A model generated the notes under the pieces. The model was given only the letters and a program-made list of their open reading frames with translations. It was not told the DNA's origin and did not search any database. This document shows positions 48,158-56,226 of a stretch of 64,000 bases of DNA, piece by piece. Origin of the DNA: Paracoccaceae bacterium (GTDB taxonomy: Bacteria; Pseudomonadota; Alphaproteobacteria; Rhodobacterales; Rhodobacteraceae); contig JAMWZC010000004.1 in the NCBI GenBank assembly GCA_024304985.1, positions 310,001 through 374,000 on the forward strand, given 5' to 3'. Each line of letters begins with the position of its first letter. The first letter of the stretch is position 1. The translations under genes were made by a program, and so were the position numbers.

Positions 48158-49141
48158 ATGACCGCGCAGGATGAGATGCCAGAGGACAACACATCTCCAT
48201 CAGGTCAGGTTGCCGATGCGGTGCGTGGCAACTGGGTCGACCGGCTGGCCCCGCCTGCGACACGGCCCTATCTGCGCCTGAGCCGGGCGGATCGCCCTAT
48301 CGGGACATGGCTTCTACTGCTGCCCTGCTGGTGGGGGCTGACGCTGGCGATGCTGCATGACGGGCAGGCGCGGCCGTTCGATCTGTGGATCTTTGTCGGC
48401 TGCGCGCTGGGCGCGTTCCTGATGCGGGGGGCGGGGTGCACATGGAACGACATCACGGATCGGGACTTTGACGGCGCAGTGGCGCGGACCCGGTCGCGGC
48501 CCATTCCATCGGGACAGGTGACGGCGCGACAGGCGGCGGGCTGGATGGTGGTGCAGGCGCTGATCGCGTTTCTGATTCTGCTGACCTTCAACACGGCGGC
48601 CATCGCGCTGGGGATCATCGCCTTGATCCCCGTGGCCATCTATCCTTTCGCCAAGCGCTTCACATGGTGGCCGCAGGTCTTTCTGGGGCTGGCCTTCAAC
48701 TGGGGCGCGCTGCTGGCCTGGACCGCGCATACGGGCAGTCTGGGCTGGCCTGCGGTGATCCTCTATGTCGCGGGGATTGCCTGGACGCTGTTCTATGACA
48801 CGATCTACGCCCATCAGGACACCGAGGATGACGCGCTGATCGGCGTCAAATCCACGGCGCGGCTGTTCGGGGAGGACAGTCCGCAGTGGCTGACCGGGTT
48901 CATGTATGCCACGACCCTGCTGATGAGTGTCGCCGTTCTGGCGGCCACACGTGCGGTGGGAGCGGATATATTGCCCACTGTCATCGCGTTGGGTGGGCCT
49001 CTGGCCATGCTGGCACATATGCGCTGGCAGATGGCGCGATTCGATCCCGAGGACATGCCAGGCCTTCTGCGCCTGTTCCGCGCGAACCGGGATGCGGGGC
49101 TTTTGCCCCTGCTGTTTTTCGCCGGTGCGGCGTTGGTGTGA
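48158..49141 (+). CDS. ubiA: 4-hydroxybenzoate octaprenyltransferase
   Basis: UbiA attaches the polyprenyl tail to 4-hydroxybenzoate at the inner membrane for ubiquinone synthesis. The 327-residue protein has several membrane segments and the two aspartate motifs CTWNDITDRDFDGAVARTRS and DTIYAHQDTEDDALIGVKST. The start MTAQDEMPEDN is chosen; a second start six codons later is possible. It would use the prenyl chain made by the synthase at 17412. Confidence 0.93.
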   Translation: MTAQDEMPEDNTSPSGQVADAVRGNWVDRLAPPATRPYLRLSRADRPIGTWLLLLPCWWGLTLAMLHDGQARPFDLWIFVGCALGAFLMRGAGCTWNDITDRDFDGAVARTRSRPIPSGQVTARQAAGWMVVQALIAFLILLTFNTAAIALGIIALIPVAIYPFAKRFTWWPQVFLGLAFNWGALLAWTAHTGSLGWPAVILYVAGIAWTLFYDTIYAHQDTEDDALIGVKSTARLFGEDSPQWLTGFMYATTLLMSVAVLAATRAVGADILPTVIALGGPLAMLAHMRWQMARFDPEDMPGLLRLFRANRDAGLLPLLFFAGAALV

Positions 49142-49202
49142 TTGCACCTGCCCCCGTCGCACCCTAAGACAGACCCATCCGGCCACTGCCTGCAGAGGTT
49201 TC

Positions 49203-51164
49203 ATGCGCCTTTCCGCCATCGCCATCGTGACACTGACCTTTTTCGCCGCGGCAGGCGTTTGCCTTGTCGCCGCCGGATTCGCCGTCAGAGCGATCGAGGA
49301 CAATTCCGAATATGGCGTGCGACTGGCGCTGGATGAAAACGACCTGTCATGGGCTGAAGTACAGGCAAACGGGCTTCAGGTTCTGCTGACAGGCACCGCC
49401 CCGACCGAGGCGCTGCGGTTCAAGGCCCTGTCCACGGCGGGCGGCGTGGTCGATGCGGCCCGCGTGATCGACGGGATGGATATCAAGGACAGCGGTAGCG
49501 TCCAGCCGCCGCGATTCTCAGTCGAGATCCTGCGGAACGAAAGCGGGATTTCCCTGATCGGACTTGTTCCGGCCGCCACGGATCGTGAGGCCTTGCTGGC
49601 ACGGCTGGCACCGATCGCGGCGGGAGGCACGGTGACCGACCTGCTGGAGACCGCCGATTATCCGATGCCCGACCAATGGGATCGCGCGCTGAATTTCGGC
49701 ATCCGAGCACTGGAATCGATGCCCCGCTCGAAAGTGTCCATTTCGGCGGATCGCATCTCGATCACGGCCATGACCGACAGTGCGGAGGAGCGGCGCAAGC
49801 TTGAAGTGGATCTCGCACGCCGCGTGCCGACAGGGGTGCGATTGTCGCTGGATATCTCATCGCCGCGTCCGGTGATCACGCCGTTCAACCTGCGCTTTCT
49901 GATCAGCGAGGGCGTTGGTCGATTCGATGCCTGTTCGGCCGATACCCAAGAGGCGCAGGACCGAATCCTTGCCGCCGCCCGCGCCGCCGGAATGGAGGGC
50001 AAGGGCACCTGCACCATCGGGCTAGGCGTGCCTTCGCCCAACTGGGCGCGTGCGGCGGAACAGGCCATTGCAGCGCTGGCCGAAATCGGGGGCGGGTCGG
50101 TCACCTTTACCGATGCCGATATCACCCTGCTGGCTGCGGAAGGCACCGAACAGGCCCTGTTCGACCGGGTGGTGGGCGAGCTGGAAAGCCGTCTGCCTGA
50201 CGTCTTTGCGCTGACCGCCGTGCTGCCCGCACCGGAAATTGCCGAAGGACAGGGACAGGTGACGTTCAGCGCCGCCCTGACACCCGAAGGCAAGGTGCAG
50301 TTGCGCGGCCGGATCGGCGACGAGACCAACCGCAGCATCATGGAAAACTATGCCAAGGCGCGTTTCGGCTCGGAAGCGGTGATCTCGGCGGTGCGCAGCG
50401 ACGAGACCTTGACCGAGGACTGGACCGTGCGGGTTCTGGCGGGGCTGGAGGCCCTGTCGCGCCTGTCCACGGGATCGGCGACCGTCACGCCCGAGACCTT
50501 CTCGGTGACCGGGACCACGGGTAATGACCGCGCCAGCGCGCAGATCGCGGCGCTTCTGGCCGAAAAGCTGGGCGAGACTGCTGATTTCACCATCAACGTC
50601 ACCTATAACGAAGAGCTGGACCCTGTCGCGGCCCTGCCCTCGCCCGAGGAATGCATTCGCCGGATCAACGCCATCCTGTCTACGCGCAAGATCAATTTCG
50701 AACCGGGTTCGGATACGCCGGATGCTGCGGCGGGCGGAATCATCAGCGACATTGCCGACATCCTCAAGGAATGCGGAGAGCTGCCGCTGGAGATCAGCGG
50801 CCATACCGACAGCCAGGGCCGGGTCGAGATGAACCAGCGCCTGTCCGAGGCCCGCGCGCTGGCGGTTCTGAACGAATTGCGCACACGGCGGGTGCTGACA
50901 TCGTCCATCACGGCGGTCGGCTATGGTGTCGACCAGCCCATTGCCGACAACGGCACGGAAGAGGGGCGCGAGGCCAATCGGCGGATCGAATTCCGGCTTT
51001 TGACGAACACGCCCGATGCCGGAACCGCCGCCGAAGACGGCGGCACGGCCGAGGAAGGGGTTGCAGAAGACGCGCAAACCTCGCAGGAAGGTGAGGCGGC
51101 CTCCGATGGGGGCAGCGGCGACGCGACCGCCCCGGATGACGGACAGGAAGAGACCGACGAGTGA
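49203..51164 (+). CDS. OmpA family outer membrane/periplasmic protein
   Basis: A 653-residue protein with a hydrophobic N-terminal segment (about residues 5-27), a long middle region with repeating beta-rich modules that resemble BON-type units (LQVLLTGTAPTEALRFKALS, KVQLRGRIGDETN), and an OmpA-like peptidoglycan-binding domain (INFEPGSDTPDAAAGG, GHTDSQGRVEMNQRLSEARA, REANRRIEF). It ends in an acidic low-complexity tail. OmpA domains bind diaminopimelate of peptidoglycan. The start at 49203 has AGAGGT eight bases upstream. Confidence 0.88.
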   Translation: MRLSAIAIVTLTFFAAAGVCLVAAGFAVRAIEDNSEYGVRLALDENDLSWAEVQANGLQVLLTGTAPTEALRFKALSTAGGVVDAARVIDGMDIKDSGSVQPPRFSVEILRNESGISLIGLVPAATDREALLARLAPIAAGGTVTDLLETADYPMPDQWDRALNFGIRALESMPRSKVSISADRISITAMTDSAEERRKLEVDLARRVPTGVRLSLDISSPRPVITPFNLRFLISEGVGRFDACSADTQEAQDRILAAARAAGMEGKGTCTIGLGVPSPNWARAAEQAIAALAEIGGGSVTFTDADITLLAAEGTEQALFDRVVGELESRLPDVFALTAVLPAPEIAEGQGQVTFSAALTPEGKVQLRGRIGDETNRSIMENYAKARFGSEAVISAVRSDETLTEDWTVRVLAGLEALSRLSTGSATVTPETFSVTGTTGNDRASAQIAALLAEKLGETADFTINVTYNEELDPVAALPSPEECIRRINAILSTRKINFEPGSDTPDAAAGGIISDIADILKECGELPLEISGHTDSQGRVEMNQRLSEARALAVLNELRTRRVLTSSITAVGYGVDQPIADNGTEEGREANRRIEFRLLTNTPDAGTAAEDGGTAEEGVAEDAQTSQEGEAASDGGSGDATAPDDGQEETDE

Positions 51165-51487
51165 ACAGAACCGAATTCATCATCGCGACGGCGGTCATCC
51201 TGTTTGTCGCCTTCAGCCTTGGCTGGTTTGCGAACTGGCTCATCCACCGTTTCACCCGTGTCTCCAAGGCCGATATCGGCGAGCTGGAAAAGATGGCGCA
51301 GGAGTTGCACGAGGCTGAAGAGACCCGCGATCAGGCGATCACCTACATGCAGCAGCGCGAGGCCGAACTGAGCAACCAGTTGACCCAGACCGAGGCCGAA
51401 TTGTCGGCCACGATGGAGGGGCTGCGCGAAGCCCGTCACGAGGCCGAGGAAATGCGCGCCTATATCGAGAAGATGAACCAGCGCTGA
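51161..51487 (+). CDS. Short membrane-anchored coiled-coil protein (108 aa)
   Basis: A GTG start overlaps the OmpA gene stop (GTGA), so the two are coupled. One membrane segment (about residues 6-28) is followed by a coiled coil rich in Glu, Gln and Lys (LEKMAQELHEAEETRDQAIT and onward). The neighbour suggests a cell-envelope accessory protein. No family recognised. Confidence 0.72.
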   Translation: MNRTEFIIATAVILFVAFSLGWFANWLIHRFTRVSKADIGELEKMAQELHEAEETRDQAITYMQQREAELSNQLTQTEAELSATMEGLREARHEAEEMRAYIEKMNQR

Positions 51488-51505
51488 GGCGTGGTCAGCT
51501 TGCGT

Positions 51506-52774
51506 TCAGCCATCCGGCTGGATCAGGAATTCCGTCTCGAACGCCCCCAGCAGGGCGGCGACATCCGCCGCGATCCGCGCGGGGTCGGCATCAGGAAACA
51601 CCTCTGACAGCGTAGCGGCGATCTCGGTGCCGGTGATCGGGTCTTCCAGCAGCGTCCAGATCGCGCGGGCCACCGTGTTGAGGTGGAAATAGCTGTATTC
51701 GGTCGCGTGCCACAGAAACAGATCATCCTGCACGGCGCGCACGGCCACTTGCGGGCTGCGGCGGTAGGCTTGCGTCAGGCTGGCGGGCGGATGCACCACC
51801 GCCTCGATCTCGGCGGGCAGGGCTGAGGCCACCGTTACCCCGGGCGCAGGCAGGACATCCGCGCCAAAGGCCCGGCGCAGCAGATCAACCGCATCTTCCA
51901 GATCGCTATAGACCATCTTGAGGCAAAGCAGGCTTTCGGCCATCCGCGTGACCTGATCGAAATGTTCCGTCCCTTCGCCGGGGGCCGAGATGTTCTGGCG
52001 CACGAGATGCTGCACCGCCTCGGTCGGTTCCATCCGGTGCAGTTGCGCGGGCGCGTCTGGGCCGCGTGCCAGCACGATGAAGGCACTGACGGGCGCGCGT
52101 GTGCCGTGGGGCGCGACATTCGGACCGCAGAGATAGCCATAGCGGCGATCGGCTGGCCCCATATAGGTATCGACATGGGCGCGGAAGGCCGCGCTTACCC
52201 CGGCGGGAAGAGGCAGGCGCAGTCGCGGGGCCAGACCCAGACCGAAAGCCAGACCATCCTCCATCACGGGCAGGATATCGTCGCAGAATACGGTCATGTC
52301 CGGTTCCGCCGTCAGGCGCGAGATCAGGGTGCTTTTGCCCGCCCGCGCGGGACCGGTCAGAACCACCAGATGCCCGTTGATCCGCACAGCCCCGCAATGC
52401 AGACCGAGGCAGCCACGATACTGGTTGCAGAACGCCTGCGAGATGTCGGCAACCACACCACAGGCCGCGCTCGCCGCCATCAACCCGCGCAGCGGCTTGT
52501 CCAGCCACGGGGAATGCAGGTCATAGCGCGCGTTCTGGGCGCGGATCCGGGAGACATGATGCGGCGGATCGGGGGCATCGTCCTGAAGACCCGTCGTCAC
52601 AATCTCGGGTGTCCAGCCGGTCATCAGCGCATTCAGGGCCGACAGCACCTCGTCGGCGTTTTCCAGCACGATGGTGCCGTCAAGGCCGGGATAGCGGAGA
52701 AGTTGCACAACAGGACGAGGGGCGCGCCCAAGGCGCGCCCCGGTGTTGACCTGCGGGTTGTCGCAGGCCGTCAT
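51506..52774 (-). CDS. HPr-kinase-like P-loop domain fused to a PqqD-like domain
   Basis: A 422-residue protein. Residues about 120-310 form a P-loop domain with Walker A GPARAGKST (141-149) and an acidic pair in FCDDILPV (165-166), similar to HPr kinase/phosphorylase-like proteins found in peptide-maturation clusters. Residues about 336-420 resemble PqqD (HLNTVARAIWTLLEDPI and the helical end AALLGAFETEFLIQP), the RiPP leader-binding fold. N-terminal 100 residues are unassigned. The ATG is one base after the stop of the Gly/Ser protein, so they are translated together. I infer a kinase or ATPase that acts on a leader-bearing substrate; the substrate may be the Gly/Ser protein. Confidence 0.78.
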   Translation of the reverse strand: MTACDNPQVNTGARLGRAPRPVVQLLRYPGLDGTIVLENADEVLSALNALMTGWTPEIVTTGLQDDAPDPPHHVSRIRAQNARYDLHSPWLDKPLRGLMAASAACGVVADISQAFCNQYRGCLGLHCGAVRINGHLVVLTGPARAGKSTLISRLTAEPDMTVFCDDILPVMEDGLAFGLGLAPRLRLPLPAGVSAAFRAHVDTYMGPADRRYGYLCGPNVAPHGTRAPVSAFIVLARGPDAPAQLHRMEPTEAVQHLVRQNISAPGEGTEHFDQVTRMAESLLCLKMVYSDLEDAVDLLRRAFGADVLPAPGVTVASALPAEIEAVVHPPASLTQAYRRSPQVAVRAVQDDLFLWHATEYSYFHLNTVARAIWTLLEDPITGTEIAATLSEVFPDADPARIAADVAALLGAFETEFLIQPDG

Positions 52775-52775
52775 G

Positions 52776-53147
52776 TCATCGCCGTCCCGCGCCCGAAGGA
52801 CCGGAGGATCCACTGGGACCAGACCGCCCAGACGAACTGGACGAACCGGAAGAGCTGGATGAGCCCGACGGTCCGGAGGGGCCCGAGGCGCCAGAGGCAC
52901 CCGAGGCACCCGACGCGCCCGAGCCGCCCGGACCAGACCCGCCCGAACCGCCCGGACCCGAGCCGCCGCCCGATCCGCCTGCCCCGCCACCGGAGCCGCC
53001 TGCACCACCGCCGGAGCCGCCGCCCGAGGCGTGGGCCGCCCCCAGATGCATCATGACCGGCGCGACGTAGAGGACACCCGTCGCAAGTCCCAGACGCGCC
53101 AGCAGAGCGCGACGCGACACAGCCGTCTTGGAGTTCTGTTCTGACAT
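52776..53147 (-). CDS. Secreted Gly/Ser/Ala/Pro protein with twin-arginine-like leader
   Basis: A 123-residue protein starting MSEQNSKTAVSRRALLARLG. The leader has SRRALLARLG, a hydrophobic stretch and a likely cleavage AHA-SG after residue 40. The mature part (41-123) contains only Gly, Ser, Ala, Pro and three Arg, in patterns such as SGPGGSG, GASGASG and SSSSSG, with triplets Gly-X-Ser and a C-terminal GAGRR. The ATG at 53147 has AAGGA seven bases upstream. No known family; the leader closely resembles that of the subtilisin gene upstream. Confidence 0.75.
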   Translation of the reverse strand: MSEQNSKTAVSRRALLARLGLATGVLYVAPVMMHLGAAHASGGGSGGGAGGSGGGAGGSGGGSGPGGSGGSGPGGSGASGASGASGASGPSGPSGSSSSSGSSSSSGRSGPSGSSGPSGAGRR

Positions 53148-53218
53148 GTTGTTATCCTTTTCTCTCATCTCACCGCATCAATGAGCGGCTATGTCAGAAG
53201 AACGATGTCCTCTGGTTC

Positions 53219-54595
53219 CTATTCCCCGCTTACCGAAAAAATCTCGCTCGCGTCGCCCTTGCAGTAGCCCGGAGCGGAAACCAGCCCATTGCCGAACACC
53301 GGGTCATAGCCCGCCTCGCCCAGATCCTGCGCGCAATCGACCATCTGGCCGATACTCAGATCCAGCGGGGTGTCCGGTTCCCGCAGTCGTTGCACCGCCA
53401 AGGCTGCGGTGACGAAGGGAACGGCAAAGGAGGTGCCCGATTTCAGACGCCCCCCCGAGATGGAGGCCGCCGTCCACACGCCGACACCGGGGGCGGCAAG
53501 GCTGATATAGGGGCCTTGATTGGCCTGCCTGTAAATGCGCTTCTGACTGTCCACCGCCGTCACGGCCAGCACATGTGGCCATGCCGCCGGATAGACCGGC
53601 GGTGCCCCGGCGCCACCATTGCCCGCAGCGGCCACAAGGGCCACAGACCGCGCCACGGCCTCTTCGGTGATCTGGCGCAGCACGGCATTCTCGGGCCCCG
53701 AGAAGCTGAGATTGATGACGCTGACCCCTTGGTCCAGCAGCAGGTCGATGGCATTGGCCAAAGAAAAGGCATCCGCCTGATCGCCACTGCCACCGCGATG
53801 GAACGCCTCGACCGCGATCAACTCGGCATAGGGCAGCAGCCCCGGCACACGGCTGTCCAGCCGCCCCAGCAGCATCGCGGCGATGGCGGTGCCATGCTGG
53901 CGGCCCGCCGCGTCGCGATCCCCCAGATCGGTCTGGTAAACCGTCAGCTTCTGCCCGGCCAGCGCCTCGTGATCGACATTGATTCCGGTGTCGATCATCC
54001 CGATTTTCGGCGCAAAGGCACTGGGCCAGCCGGACCAGCCGATCATCTGATGCGCGGCGCAGTCTCCATCGCGGCACAGAAAGTCATCCGGCACATAAAG
54101 GTGGTTCACATCCGCCGTCGCCTGAGGCAACAGCCCGGCCAGTTCGGCGCGCGCCTGATCGGGGCTGCGTCCTGCCGGCAGACCCAAACGGACCAGTGTG
54201 CGATCCAGCGACGCATTTTGCCGTGATCCCAGCACGCGGTAGCCGACAGCTTCCGCAGCCGCCAGACTCTGGTTGGAGGGAAGGGTCAGCACGATCTCGG
54301 GCGGAGGAGGCGGGGCGCGACGGCGCGGCGCCTGCTGGACCGGAGCGCGCTGGCGGGAGGCGCGCTGGAACGGATTGCCCCCCTCACCACTCTCACCGGG
54401 ACCCGAGCCGCCGCTGGCACCTCCGCTTGCGCCGCCGCTGCCACCGCCACCGCTGCCGCCGCCCGAGGCGCGCGCCATCCCCAAGGCCGTCAGCGCGGGT
54501 GCGGTATAGGCCATCGTGCCGGCCAGACCGATCCGCCGCAGCAGGGCACGGCGCGCCAGATCGGGGCCTTTGGGTTCGGTTGGTTTGCTGGACAA
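53219..54595 (-). CDS. S8 family serine peptidase (subtilisin-like) with Gly/Ser-rich prodomain
   Basis: A 458-residue secreted protease. From a TTG start at 54595 (AAGGAG 11 bases upstream) it reads MSSKPTEPKGPDLARRALLR, a twin-arginine-like leader, then a Gly/Ser segment (44-73) and a Pro/Arg-rich linker. The subtilase triad is complete: Asp202 in IDTGIN, His234 in GRQHGTAIAAM, oxyanion Asn326 in AAAGNGGAG, and Ser389 in KSGTSFAVPF. A pair of cysteines (FLCRDGDCAAH) and another pair near the C-terminus may form disulfides. It is the first gene of a three-gene string with the Gly/Ser protein and the HprK-like fusion. Confidence 0.87.
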   Translation of the reverse strand: MSSKPTEPKGPDLARRALLRRIGLAGTMAYTAPALTALGMARASGGGSGGGGSGGASGGASGGSGPGESGEGGNPFQRASRQRAPVQQAPRRRAPPPPPEIVLTLPSNQSLAAAEAVGYRVLGSRQNASLDRTLVRLGLPAGRSPDQARAELAGLLPQATADVNHLYVPDDFLCRDGDCAAHQMIGWSGWPSAFAPKIGMIDTGINVDHEALAGQKLTVYQTDLGDRDAAGRQHGTAIAAMLLGRLDSRVPGLLPYAELIAVEAFHRGGSGDQADAFSLANAIDLLLDQGVSVINLSFSGPENAVLRQITEEAVARSVALVAAAGNGGAGAPPVYPAAWPHVLAVTAVDSQKRIYRQANQGPYISLAAPGVGVWTAASISGGRLKSGTSFAVPFVTAALAVQRLREPDTPLDLSIGQMVDCAQDLGEAGYDPVFGNGLVSAPGYCKGDASEIFSVSGE

Positions 54596-54746
54596 GGCGT
54601 GTCTCCTTTTCGGGCGCGGGTGCAGCGGGATATAGCCAGATCGTGGCCAAAGTCCCCTATCTTGGTTTCGAACACGGGCCTTTGCGGCACGACCCGGCCA
54701 TGTTCGGCAGAAACGGGCGGATCTTCGCAGGGCTTCGCATGACGAA

Positions 54747-54771
54747 AACGCGGCCAACCCGGATAAATTCC
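54747..54771 (-). promoter_or_regulatory. Putative ECF-type promoter for the peptidase operon
   Basis: On the minus strand: GGAAT, a 16-base spacer, then CGTT. It lies about 150 bases upstream of the peptidase start. The same elements with a 17-base spacer occur on the plus strand facing the sigma gene. The pattern is like the GGAAC-N16/17-CGTT class used by several alphaproteobacterial ECF sigma factors. Confidence 0.55.
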
Positions 54772-54805
54772 GTAGATCCTGAAAAAATGCGACTATCTCA
54801 CATGA

Positions 54806-54827
54806 CACCGGGAATAATGTTCCGGTG
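54806..54827. promoter_or_regulatory. Imperfect inverted repeat over the sigma-gene promoter
   Basis: CACCGG and CCGGTG are perfect six-base arms around ten bases (GAATAATGTT). The repeat covers the GGAAT element of the plus-strand promoter candidate and could be a binding site for a repressor or activator. Confidence 0.45.
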
Positions 54828-54836
54828 CCTTGCGTT
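54811..54836 (+). promoter_or_regulatory. Putative ECF-type promoter for the sigma/anti-sigma operon
   Basis: GGAAT at 54811-54815, a 17-base spacer, then CGTT at 54833-54836, about 55 bases before the GTG of the sigma gene. Matching motifs on both strands of one 296-base gap suggest the sigma factor drives both divergent units. Confidence 0.55.
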
Positions 54837-54891
54837 GTTTGTCCAGAGCCGGATCTGACCGGACGGCCCACCAGAAGAAAGTGCTTCACCC

Positions 54892-55431
54892 GTGTCTGAT
54901 GTGATCCGCAACGAGATGATCCGGTTGCTGCCCCGTCTGCGGGCCTTTGGCCGCAGCCTGACGGGCGTTCAGGATCAGGCGGATGACCTTGTGCAGCAGA
55001 CCGTGGAAAAGGCGCTGCGCCACATCGACAGCTATGCGCCGGGCACCCGGCTGGACAGTTGGATGTTCCGCATCATGCGCAACACCTGGATCGACGGGCA
55101 CCGCGCCCGCCGCCCCACGGTGACACTGGACGACGTGGAAACCGTCACGCCGCTGGTCGGAGAGGACGGGCGCGATGTGACCGAGAACCGGATCTATCTG
55201 GCGCAGGTCCGCCGGGCGATGCAGGCGCTGCCGGAAGAGCAGCGGACCGTGCTGATACTGGTCTGCGTCGAGGGCCTGCGCTACCGCGAGGTGGCCGAGG
55301 CGCTGGGCATCCCCGAAGGCACGGTCATGAGCCGCCTGTCGCGGGGCAGGCTGGCGCTGGCCGAAGCCTTGGCCGGAACAACCCGCACCGAGGCTCCGGT
55401 GACCGGACAGATACAGGGATTGACCCCATGA
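54892..55431 (+). CDS. ECF-type RNA polymerase sigma factor
   Basis: A 179-residue sigma-70 family factor. The sigma-2 region (about residues 10-78) includes DDLVQQTVEKAL and WMFRIMRNTWIDGHR, and sigma-4 (about 108-160) includes LPEEQRTVLILVCVEGLRYREV and the helix-turn-helix EALGIPEGTVMSRLSRGR. The start is GTG at 54892. It overlaps the downstream gene by four bases (ATGA), the usual layout for a sigma and its anti-sigma factor. Confidence 0.9.
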   Translation: MSDVIRNEMIRLLPRLRAFGRSLTGVQDQADDLVQQTVEKALRHIDSYAPGTRLDSWMFRIMRNTWIDGHRARRPTVTLDDVETVTPLVGEDGRDVTENRIYLAQVRRAMQALPEEQRTVLILVCVEGLRYREVAEALGIPEGTVMSRLSRGRLALAEALAGTTRTEAPVTGQIQGLTP

Positions 55432-56168
55432 CCCATGAAACCGACATGAATGTGAGCGATGAGATGCTGATGGCCCTTGCGGATGGCGAACTGACCGGAC
55501 CCGACGCGAGCAAGCTGATGGCGCGGATCAAGGCCAATCCCGATCTGGCGGCTCGCTATGCGTTGTTCACCGATACCGCCGAGGCGCTGCGACAGGCGAT
55601 GGACCCCGGACCCGTGCCGGATGCCCTGATCTCGACGGTGCTGACGGCACCCACGGGACTGGCCCCGACACAGGCGGCGCAGGCGGCGCCTGTGACACCG
55701 TTGCGGCGCAAAGACCGGGCGGCCGCACGGTCGATGGTCTGGCCGATGGCGCTGGCGGCTTCGCTTGCGCTGGCGGTGGGCGTGGGAGGCTTCCTGACAG
55801 GGCGCAGCCTTGCCCCCGCCCCTGTCGGGCTGGGAACAGCCGCAGCCGCACTGGCCGGGACACCGACGGGCGGCAGCGTCACGCTGGCCGATGGCAGCAT
55901 GGCGCGGGCGCTGGGCAGTTTCGCGACCGATCTGGGCTTGTGCCGGTTGATCGTGGTGGACGCGGCCGATGGTCACGCGGATCGTGCGGTGGTCTGTCAG
56001 GCCGAGGATTCCGCATGGCGCACGGCGCTTTCGGTAACCGAAGGCGGCGCGGGCATGTTCCTGCCCGCATCGGACATGGCCGTCGGCGTGATCGACGAAT
56101 TTCTGGACGGCATCAGTGCCGGGGCGGCCATGACGCCCGAGGCGGAGGCACAGGCGCTGTCGCGCTGA
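55428..56168 (+). CDS. Probable anti-sigma factor
   Basis: A 246-residue protein with an N-terminal anti-sigma-like helix region (SDEMLMALADGELTGPDASKLM), one membrane segment near residues 101-125 (MVWPMALAASLALAVGVGGF) and a periplasmic C-terminal part with two cysteines. The N-terminus lacks the zinc HxxxCxxC motif. Coupled to the sigma gene by ATGA. It would hold the sigma factor at the membrane until an outside signal releases it. Confidence 0.78.
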   Translation: MTHETDMNVSDEMLMALADGELTGPDASKLMARIKANPDLAARYALFTDTAEALRQAMDPGPVPDALISTVLTAPTGLAPTQAAQAAPVTPLRRKDRAAARSMVWPMALAASLALAVGVGGFLTGRSLAPAPVGLGTAAAALAGTPTGGSVTLADGSMARALGSFATDLGLCRLIVVDAADGHADRAVVCQAEDSAWRTALSVTEGGAGMFLPASDMAVGVIDEFLDGISAGAAMTPEAEAQALSR

Positions 56169-56226
56169 TCCCGCCTCGGCAAGAGCTGTGTCAACACACT
56201 CCCGCCACCGTTCGGGACGCGCGGGG

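Noticed and set aside
52776-53056. Plus-strand Arg/Pro-rich frame opposite the Gly/Ser gene
   Set aside because: It is the complement of the repetitive Gly/Ser codons and has no ribosome site or conserved features.
53170-53218. A third GGAAC/CGTT promoter before the Gly/Ser gene
   Set aside because: GGAAC and CGTT are present on the minus strand but only 10 bases apart, which is not a workable promoter spacing.
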